Assembly (NCBI GenBank): GCA_904501895.1
Contig: CAJGCX010000070.1
Coordinates: 1 to 8,988, forward strand
DNA length: 8,988 bases
Source of the DNA: Clostridiaceae bacterium
GTDB taxonomy: Bacteria > Bacillota > Clostridia > Oscillospirales > Acutalibacteraceae
Direction of reading: 5' to 3'
A program made the position numbers and the translations under genes. The notes under the pieces were generated by a model that was not told where the DNA came from, ran no database searches, and saw only the letters and a program-made list of their open reading frames with translations. Below are positions 1-5,218 of this stretch, piece by piece (the stretch's first letter is position 1; each line of letters opens with the position of its first letter).

Positions 1-545
1 CAGCAAGGACACCAGTTAACCATACGGTTACCACGATAAATTAAATCCTTTTCATAAAGACGACAGAAAACCTCATTAACAGCCTTACTGCAGCCTTCGT
101 CAAGAGTAAATCTTTCTCTGTCCCAGTCACATGATGAACCGAGCTTCTTTAACTGCTCGATAATTCTGCCACCGTACTGCTTTTTCCAGTCCCAAGCACG
201 TTCTAAGAAGCCATCACGACCTAAATCTTCCTTGCTGATGCCTTCCTTACGCATTGTTTCAACGATTTTAGCCTCAGTTGCGATTGAAGCATGGTCAGTA
301 CCGGGAAGCCAGAGTGTGTCATAGCCTGCCATTCTGTGATAACGGATAAGAATATCCTGTAATGTGTTATCAAGAGCGTGACCCATATGAAGCTGACCTG
401 TGATATTTGGTGGTGGAATTACAATAGTGTAAGTCTTTTTGCCTTCCTCACGCTTTGCGTGGAAATATTTGTTGTCAAGCCAGGTTTTGTAAATCCTGTC
501 TTCAACATTCTTCGGATTATACTGTTTTTCAAGTTCCTTGGACAT
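1..545 (-). CDS. valS: Valyl-tRNA synthetase, N-terminal part (cut by window edge)
   Basis: This is the first 181 codons of a cytoplasmic class I aminoacyl-tRNA synthetase that charges tRNA-Val with valine. The reading frame is open to the left edge, so the stop and most of the roughly 880-residue protein are outside the window. Visible motifs are PPPNITGQLHMGHA, which contains the HIGH-type ATP-binding signature (HMGH, residues 53-56), then GTDHASIATE (82-91), a ValRS hallmark usually written GTDHAGIATQ, and NWCPCC at the edge, matching the start of the editing-domain region. The start is the ATG at 543-545, preceded by AAAGGAG with a 7-base spacer. That site begins right at the stop codon of the DUF4364 gene 13 bp upstream, so the two are probably transcribed together. 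No T-box leader fits in this gap. Identity is secure; only the N-terminus can be judged. Confidence 0.96.
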   Translation of the reverse strand, partial: MSKELEKQYNPKNVEDRIYKTWLDNKYFHAKREEGKKTYTIVIPPPNITGQLHMGHALDNTLQDILIRYHRMAGYDTLWLPGTDHASIATEAKIVETMRKEGISKEDLGRDGFLERAWDWKKQYGGRIIEQLKKLGSSCDWDRERFTLDEGCSKAVNEVFCRLYEKDLIYRGNRMVNWCPC

Positions 546-558
546 ATATATTCTCCTT

Positions 559-1113
559 TTATACTGTTAACGATGTTATTATTGTGGAATACACCTTAAC
601 AGGGTCGTTTATGAAATTTTGTTTTACTGTTTCTAACTGGAGGCTGTCAACCACATAAATTGACAGCTTCATAAGCTCTGTGTCACGGTCAAAAAGTGTG
701 AATGTGATAGTGTATCCACCGTCGTCTTCCTTTTTTACCTCCATTTTATTTTCTCGTTCAACCTTTGCTCTTGTTGTAAGACGGATAGCAGAATTAACTG
801 CCTTTTCACGGACAGTTCGTGGAAGGCTTGTCTGCAAAAGCTCTGCAGCCTCACGTCCTCTTTGTGTTACAATCAAGACCTCTTCATCATCAATAATATC
901 AGTTGTGATATTACCTGTTTTCAAAAGCTCCTCAATAGCCTGACCAACTTCAAAAAAGTTTGCAAGTCCGTCCTCCTGCATTGAGTCATTGAGCATCTGA
1001 CGAGTCATAGGTGCATCAATACTCTTCAAAAGATAGCAAATCAGAAGTCGGATATCATCACGGCTACGAAGACCGCCAAGCTCAATGCCGGCATCAAATG
1101 CATCATATTCCAT
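559..1113 (-). CDS. DUF4364 family winged-helix protein
   Basis: The 184-residue protein resembles the DUF4364 family of Clostridia, whose function is not established. Residues about 15-100 look like a winged helix-turn-helix: RSRDDIRLLICYLLKS forms the first helices, a helix pair follows around MTRQMLNDSMQ, and a beta-hairpin around TTDIIDDEEVLIVTQRG would be the wing. The C-terminal half (about 120-184) is a predicted beta-alpha domain with alternating YTITFTLFD and MKLSIYVVD strands. This architecture suggests a DNA-binding or regulatory role, but that is inference. The ATG at 1111-1113 follows the HAD gene stop by 5 bp, and its AGGAG (1122-1126) lies inside that gene, which points to translational coupling. 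The length and the N-terminal MEYDAFDAG look complete. The family call comes from remembered resemblance, not a profile search. Confidence 0.8.
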   Translation of the reverse strand: MEYDAFDAGIELGGLRSRDDIRLLICYLLKSIDAPMTRQMLNDSMQEDGLANFFEVGQAIEELLKTGNITTDIIDDEEVLIVTQRGREAAELLQTSLPRTVREKAVNSAIRLTTRAKVERENKMEVKKEDDGGYTITFTLFDRDTELMKLSIYVVDSLQLETVKQNFINDPVKVYSTIITSLTV

Positions 1114-1118
1114 AGCTC

Positions 1119-1916
1119 TTACTCCTGCAATTCCTTAAGTATTTCTTTAATATCCTGACGGACATAAGTTGGTTTTATTTCACTTGCTTCAACATCATCC
1201 ATTGTACTTTCACCGCTGAGAACACAGATAGTGTCAACACCTGCATTGTAGCCTGAAGCAATATCAGTATAAATTCTGTCACCAATCACAACAGCCTCAT
1301 CCTTGCTGAATGGTGAGCGCTCAACGGAGAAGTCAATCATAAATCCGTCAGGCTTACCGATATAAAGCGGTCTGCGGTTAGTTGCGTAATTAATTGCCTC
1401 ACACATTGCAAAGCAGTCAGGCACAAGACCGAATTCAGTAGGACAGCCTCTGTCAGGATTTGTTGCGATATACGGAATATCCTTTTTAGTCTGCAACAAA
1501 TATGAAACATCCCACAGCTTTTTGTATGTAAGCTCAGTATCATAACCTACACAGATACAGTCAGTATCCTCATCTGCCTCAGTTGTAATCCTTACACCGT
1601 ATTTTTCCATTTCAGCAATCATTGAAGCAGTTCCCATACAGTAAATCTTCTTGTTTGGAAAATGCTTGTTAAGATAAAGTGCAGTTGCCTGAGAAGATGT
1701 GAAGAAATTATCCTCAGTCACCTTAATACCCATATTTGAAAGCTTTATAACGTAATCCTTGACTGAACGTGAAGAATTATTTGTGATGAACACATATTGT
1801 CCACCGATGCTGTTGATATATGCAAGAAATTCATTTACACATTCGAAAAGACGAGCACCCTCATAAATTGTTCCGTCCATATCAAGCAAGAATAATTTTT
1901 TATCCTTTAACGACAT
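1119..1916 (-). CDS. HAD-IIA family hydrolase (NagD/AraL-like phosphatase)
   Basis: This 265-residue protein is a haloacid-dehalogenase superfamily phosphatase of the NagD/AraL/p-nitrophenyl phosphatase type, probably acting on small cytoplasmic sugar phosphates or nucleotides. All four HAD motifs are visible: motif I DMDGT (12-16, nucleophile Asp12, acid/base Asp14), motif II TNNSS (45-49), motif III lysine in GKP (187-189) and motif IV GDRIYTD (212-218). The segment between motifs II and III (about 75-185) is the C2-type cap domain, including the family-typical ATNPDRGCPTE. Length is normal for the family. The ATG at 1914-1916 has a GAGG-containing ribosome site just after the glycosyltransferase stop. 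The substrate cannot be read from the sequence; its position behind glf and a glycosyltransferase would suit a sugar phosphate, but these enzymes are promiscuous. Confidence 0.92.
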   Translation of the reverse strand: MSLKDKKLFLLDMDGTIYEGARLFECVNEFLAYINSIGGQYVFITNNSSRSVKDYVIKLSNMGIKVTEDNFFTSSQATALYLNKHFPNKKIYCMGTASMIAEMEKYGVRITTEADEDTDCICVGYDTELTYKKLWDVSYLLQTKKDIPYIATNPDRGCPTEFGLVPDCFAMCEAINYATNRRPLYIGKPDGFMIDFSVERSPFSKDEAVVIGDRIYTDIASGYNAGVDTICVLSGESTMDDVEASEIKPTYVRQDIKEILKELQE

Positions 1917-1927
1917 TGTATTACCTC

Positions 1928-2986
1928 TTATCTATTTGCTTTTAACTTGGCAAAAAGTTTTACATTTCCTGATTTTACCCTTGAGATAAATGCACCCTCA
2001 AGGTAGGTTAAAAATGAAGATTTCATTTTAACAGGAATAAGCATAATTTTCATTACAAGGGAATTTGGCTTTGCAACCTTTAATGCAGTTTTAACATTTT
2101 CACTTGTAATTATATTTTTAATCTCCTGAATTTTCTCTTTAAATGAAAGAGTACAGGCAGAATTAGTTACGTTTTCAATACAGCCGATTACTCGTTCAAT
2201 ATATCGACGATTAATCATTTCGTAGCTGTCAGGAGAATTAACTCCCCAATATTTGTATAGGTCAAGCATCCATTTATGCTCTTCCTCACGCTTTTCATAC
2301 ATATCACTGCGATATTTTGCAGTTTCGCTGTCACTTCTTGCACGCATAAAGTGATAATAGCAATCCTCAAGAAGAACAACACGCTCAACATCACGGACAA
2401 CGTCAAGATTAAAGGGAAAATCGTCCCAGAAGGTATTCTTGAAACGTATATCATTGTCCATTATATATTTTCTCTCAAAAAGCTTGTTCCAAGGAGTGTA
2501 AAGAAGATTTTTATCAAACATCTTATGAGCAAATTCCCTGAATTCTCTCTGAGACTTAAACTCCCTTGAAGGTACAGTCTGCTTCTGAGTATAAAATTCT
2601 GTATCAGAATGATATGTGTCAATAAAGAACCCTGCAACAACCAGCTGTGCATTGCTTTTCTTTGCAGCCTTATACATATCCTCAAACATTGTAGGCTCTG
2701 CCCAGTCATCGGAGTCAACGAAGTAAAGATATTCACCAAGAGCTTTTGGAATTGCAGTATTACGAGCAGACGGTGCACCACCGTTTTCCTTATGAATTAC
2801 AGTAATTCTGCTGTCTTTTAATGCGTAAGCATCGCAGATAGCACCTGAATTATCAGGGCTTCCGTCATCAACTGCAATAAGCTCCCACTCTGTCAGAGTC
2901 TGTGCCTGAAGGCTTTCGATACATTTTCCTATGAAATTTTCCACGTTATAGACCGGCATTATGGCTGTGATTTTAATATCACTCAT
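1928..2986 (-). CDS. Family 2 (GT-A) glycosyltransferase
   Basis: This 352-residue enzyme is predicted to transfer a sugar from a nucleotide-sugar donor onto a cell-surface glycan, working at the cytoplasmic face of the membrane. The N-terminal GT-A fold is clear: MPVYN (10-14), VDDGSPDNSG (39-48), ENGGAPSARN (67-76) and the metal-binding DxD in VDSDDW (90-95). Later motifs WNKLF (166-170) and WDDFPFN (187-193) match the acceptor-side and catalytic-base region of EpsJ/WcaA-type enzymes. The C-terminal 100 residues are helical, and a basic amphipathic stretch near 315-335 could touch the membrane. The ATG at 2984-2986 overlaps the end of glf by 8 bp, with AGGAGG inside glf, so the two are very likely translated together. 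The partner gene suggests galactofuranose as the donated sugar. That is inference: motifs do not give donor or acceptor, and this is not a mycobacterial GlfT-like protein. Confidence 0.9.
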   Translation of the reverse strand: MSDIKITAIMPVYNVENFIGKCIESLQAQTLTEWELIAVDDGSPDNSGAICDAYALKDSRITVIHKENGGAPSARNTAIPKALGEYLYFVDSDDWAEPTMFEDMYKAAKKSNAQLVVAGFFIDTYHSDTEFYTQKQTVPSREFKSQREFREFAHKMFDKNLLYTPWNKLFERKYIMDNDIRFKNTFWDDFPFNLDVVRDVERVVLLEDCYYHFMRARSDSETAKYRSDMYEKREEEHKWMLDLYKYWGVNSPDSYEMINRRYIERVIGCIENVTNSACTLSFKEKIQEIKNIITSENVKTALKVAKPNSLVMKIMLIPVKMKSSFLTYLEGAFISRVKSGNVKLFAKLKANR

Positions 2987-4085
2987 TACCTAATTCCTCC
3001 TCACAAAGAGCTAAAGAAGCTTCAATGCATTTATCCATATCGTAATATTTATACTGTCCTAAACGACCGCCAAAAATCACATTCTTCTCATTTTGGGCAA
3101 GTCGTTTATACTCCTCATAAAGAGCGTTATTCCTCTGGTCATTGACAGGATAATAAGGCTCATCACCTATTTTCCAATCGGCAGGATATTCACGTGTTAT
3201 TACAGTTTTCTCCTGCTGACCGAATTCAAAATGCTTATGCTCAATAATTCGTGTGAATGGCACTTGCCTTTCGTTGTAATTGACAACTGCAACAGGCTGA
3301 AATTCACATGTATCAAGTGTTTCAGTCTCAAACCGAAGACTGCGATAATCAAGATTACCGAGGGAATAGCCGAAATACTCGTCAATTGTGCCGGTGTAAA
3401 TCACCTTACCAGCAAGTGACATATATTCCTCTTTATTTTTAAGAAAATCCGTATTAAGACGGACTTCAATTCCCTCAAGTAATTTGTCGATAATTTTATT
3501 GTAGCCACCTATCGGAATACCCTGATAAGTGTCATTGAAATAATTGTTGTCGTAAGTGTAACGGACAGGCAGACGCTTGATTATAAACGCAGGTAAGTCC
3601 TTACAGTCCCTACCCCACTGCTTTTCCGTATAGCCCTTTACAAGCTTTGTGTAAATCTCACGACCAACAAGGCTTATTGCCTGCTCTTCAAGATTTTTGG
3701 GCTCTCTCACGATTTCAGAACGCTGTTCCTCAATTATTGCCTTTGCCTCCTCGGGAGTTGTGACACCAAAAATCTGTGAAAAAGTGTTCATATTAAAGGG
3801 CAGATTATAAAGCTTTCCCTCATAATTTGCCATTGGTGTATTTATGAAGTCGTTGAAATCACAAAGTGAAGTCACATAATCCCACACATTTTTGTTGCTT
3901 GTATGGAAAATATGCGCACCGTACTTGTGGACAGTAATACCCTCAATATTTTCACAGTAGATATTACCACCCGTGTGATTTCTTTTTTCAAGGACAAGAC
4001 ACTTCTTGCCTTTTTTCATAGCTTCGTGGGCAAAAACCGAGCCAAAAAGCCCAGCGCCAACGATAATGTAGTCGTAAGATTTCAT
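2979..4085 (-). CDS. glf: UDP-galactopyranose mutase
   Basis: This flavoenzyme interconverts UDP-galactopyranose and UDP-galactofuranose, supplying Galf for surface polysaccharides. At 368 residues it has the standard bacterial length. The N-terminal FAD-binding Rossmann motif is GAGLFG (10-15), followed by the acidic LEKRNHTGGN (32-41, Glu33 expected to contact FAD ribose) and the mutase signature YGAHIFHT (55-62). The C-terminal GGRLGQYKYYDMD is the conserved segment that closes the FAD site and binds substrate. I chose the ATG at 4083-4085 because MKSYDYIIVGAG matches family N-termini; an in-frame TTG at 4094 would add only three residues. Neither start has a clear Shine-Dalgarno, which is odd for this window. 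It heads the left block and overlaps the next gene by 8 bp. Confidence 0.96.
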   Translation of the reverse strand: MKSYDYIIVGAGLFGSVFAHEAMKKGKKCLVLEKRNHTGGNIYCENIEGITVHKYGAHIFHTSNKNVWDYVTSLCDFNDFINTPMANYEGKLYNLPFNMNTFSQIFGVTTPEEAKAIIEEQRSEIVREPKNLEEQAISLVGREIYTKLVKGYTEKQWGRDCKDLPAFIIKRLPVRYTYDNNYFNDTYQGIPIGGYNKIIDKLLEGIEVRLNTDFLKNKEEYMSLAGKVIYTGTIDEYFGYSLGNLDYRSLRFETETLDTCEFQPVAVVNYNERQVPFTRIIEHKHFEFGQQEKTVITREYPADWKIGDEPYYPVNDQRNNALYEEYKRLAQNEKNVIFGGRLGQYKYYDMDKCIEASLALCEEELGNE

Positions 4086-4098
4086 AAAACACAAATAA

Positions 4099-4130
4099 AA
4101 TTCGTAATTCGAAATGCGTAATTCGTAATT
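4099..4130. repeat. AT-rich short direct repeats upstream of glf
   Basis: The 11-mer AATTCGTAATT occurs at 4099-4109 and again at 4120-4130, 21 bp apart, and the bases between also resemble the unit (ATGCGTAATTCG). The block sits 14 bp before the glf start. It is non-coding and resembles degenerate repeat tracts scattered between genes in Clostridia genomes. Copy number in this genome is unknown. Confidence 0.65.
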
Positions 4131-4150
4131 ATAATTTGAAAATTAGTTAC

Positions 4151-4171
4151 GGCGGGGGCAATCCACCCGCC
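4151..4171. repeat. GC-rich intergenic hairpin repeat
   Basis: GGCGGG (4151-4156) pairs with CCCGCC (4166-4171). Two more G-C pairs (GG at 4157-4158 with CC at 4163-4164) extend the stem with a one-base A bulge, leaving a CAAT loop. The element stands out against its AT-rich surroundings. No T-run follows on either strand, so it is not a standard intrinsic terminator. It looks like a dispersed palindromic (REP-like) unit, but only one copy is in this window. Confidence 0.6.
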
Positions 4172-4192
4172 CTACCATATTACACCACGGAG

Positions 4193-4291
4193 AATTGCTT
4201 GGAATTTGGATGTAGTTTCGCTTTTAAGGAGGAAGGCTTACGAGTGTAAGTCGACGACGCAAAAGTGAAAATACGTCAAATTACTGCAATT
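4193..4291. repeat. 99-bp imperfect palindrome (MITE- or REP-like)
   Basis: The left arm (4193-4225) and the reverse complement of the right arm (4261-4291) share AATTGC, AATTTG and a 9-of-10 match TTTCGCTTTT/TTTCACTTTT, in the same order with small length differences between them. Inside the 35-bp centre a second hairpin is present, CTTAC (4237-4241) and GTAAG (4246-4250) around GAGT. The two single-base mismatches within the paired blocks become G-U pairs in plus-strand RNA but A-C mismatches in minus-strand RNA. The right end runs two bases into the yebC stop codon. No open frame lies within it. It could be a non-autonomous mobile element, a structured RNA or a fold at the yebC 3' end. Confidence 0.65.
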
Positions 4292-5030
4292 ATCCCTCGT
4301 AATCGTCTTCGTTTTCCCAGTTATGATATACGTTTTGAACGTCATCATTTTCCTCGAACATTTCGAGCATTCTGCCCATATTCTTGATGTCGTCTGGGTT
4401 TGTGAGAGTAGTGTATGTGCTTGGCACGTATTCAACCTCAGCTGATACGAATTTATAGCCCTTTGCTTCAAGGTCGTCACGAATAGCGCCCATATCATTT
4501 GGCTCTGTACGAACGTCGTAAATTTCGTCCTCTGCGATAAAGTCAACTGCACCTGCTTCAAGTGCATCTTCCATAAGCTGGTCTTCGTCGATACCTTCCT
4601 TTTCAAAAAGGATAACGCCCTGACGGTTGAACATAAATGAAACGCATCCACTCATACCCATATTTCCGCCGAACTTGTCGAAATAGTGACGAACATCAGC
4701 TGCTGTTCTGTTTCTGTTATCTGTAAGTGTTTCAACGATAATTGCGATGCCTGATGGACCATAGCCCTCATATACGATTTCGTCGTAGTTATCACCACTG
4801 CCTTCACCTGCAGCCTTTTTGATAACTCTTTCAATGTTATCGTTAGGCATATTTGCAGCCTTAGCCTTTGCAATTACGTCCTTAAGCTTTGAGTTACCTG
4901 CAGGGTCTGGACCTCCTGCCTTAACTGCAACTGCGATTTCACGACCGATTTTTGTGAAAACTTTAGCTCTCGCGTTATCGGTTTTTTCCTTTTTTCTCTT
5001 AATGGTACTCCATTTTGAATGTCCTGACAT
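4290..5030 (-). CDS. yebC: YebC/TACO1 family protein
   Basis: This is a 246-residue member of the YebC/PmpR/TACO1 family. Members have been described as transcriptional regulators and, more recently, as ribosome-associated factors that ease translation of difficult sequences; which applies here cannot be told. The N-terminus MSGHSKWSTIKRKK is the family signature (usually M-A-G-H-S-K-W). The body shows the conserved FTKIGREI, NIERVIKKAAG, YEGYGPSG, NRNRTAADVRHYF and GCVSFMF segments, and the C-terminus is acidic. I chose the ATG at 5028-5030. An in-frame GTG at 5075 would lie upstream of the predicted transcription start and add residues absent from the family. A GGAAAGG ribosome site sits 9-10 bases upstream. 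It is transcribed alone from its own promoter, and a 204-bp repeat-filled gap separates it from glf. Confidence 0.96.
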   Translation of the reverse strand: MSGHSKWSTIKRKKEKTDNARAKVFTKIGREIAVAVKAGGPDPAGNSKLKDVIAKAKAANMPNDNIERVIKKAAGEGSGDNYDEIVYEGYGPSGIAIIVETLTDNRNRTAADVRHYFDKFGGNMGMSGCVSFMFNRQGVILFEKEGIDEDQLMEDALEAGAVDFIAEDEIYDVRTEPNDMGAIRDDLEAKGYKFVSAEVEYVPSTYTTLTNPDDIKNMGRMLEMFEENDDVQNVYHNWENEDDYEG

Positions 5031-5065
5031 AAAAACAGACCTTTCCACTTTAATATATTCGATAT

Positions 5066-5094
5066 ATTGTACCACACAACGCTATATTTTTCAA
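5066..5094 (-). promoter_or_regulatory. Sigma-A-type promoter for yebC
   Basis: On the minus strand, TTGAAA (5089-5094) and TACAAT (5066-5071) are separated by exactly 17 bp. Each box differs by one base from the housekeeping consensus (TTGACA, TATAAT). The predicted start near 5058 leaves a leader of about 28 nt before the yebC ATG at 5030. Spacing and position both fit well. Confidence 0.8.
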
Positions 5095-5128
5095 CAGTTA
5101 TTGCAATAAAATTGCGTCGCAGACCCAT

Positions 5129-5162
5129 CATTTTGCGCTTTGCATTTTGCACTTTGCATTTT
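5129..5162. repeat. 14-bp tandem repeat, about 2.4 copies
   Basis: The unit CATTTTGCGCTTTG (5129-5142) is followed by CATTTTGCACTTTG (5143-5156), differing at one base, and by a partial CATTTT (5157-5162). It lies in the spacer between divergent yebC and the sipL-like gene. Its right end overlaps the -35 box of the predicted sigma-E promoter. Copy number may vary between strains. Confidence 0.8.
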
Positions 5163-5184
5163 ATAAACTTTCTCTGCATACATT
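5156..5184 (+). promoter_or_regulatory. Predicted sigma-E (mother-cell) promoter for sipL-spoIVA
   Basis: GCATTTT (5156-5162) matches the Bacillus sigma-E -35 pattern K-M-A-T-A-T-T at six of seven positions. After a 14-bp spacer, CATACATT (5177-5184) fully matches the -10 pattern C-A-T-A-C-A-H-T. Transcription would begin near 5192, about 27 nt before the ATG at 5219. An AAGGAG ribosome site (5205-5210) follows. Sigma-E control is expected for both downstream genes, which act in the mother cell. Confidence 0.72.
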
Positions 5185-5218
5185 TAATTGAAAAGTTACG
5201 GAAAAAGGAGCAATAACT

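Noticed and set aside
4086..4094. In-frame TTG start that would lengthen glf by three residues
   Set aside because: It adds residues not typical of the family and has no ribosome site; the ATG at 4085 gives the standard N-terminus.
4128..4133. TATAAT on the minus strand as a glf promoter
   Set aside because: No acceptable -35 box lies 16-18 bp upstream (the position reads CCCGCC), and the match comes from AT-rich repeat sequence.
4086..4290. Possible T-box or riboswitch leader upstream of the glf-valS operon
   Set aside because: I found no T-box core (GGTACCGCG-like) or other riboswitch signature, and the region is accounted for by repeats.
5031..5075. N-terminal extension of yebC from a GTG at 5075
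   Set aside because: The extension overlaps the -10 box and lies upstream of the predicted transcription start; the canonical MSGHSKW start at 5030 has its own ribosome site.
5129..5162. CRISPR-like repeat array
   Set aside because: The units are directly adjacent 14-mers with no spacers, so this is a plain tandem repeat.
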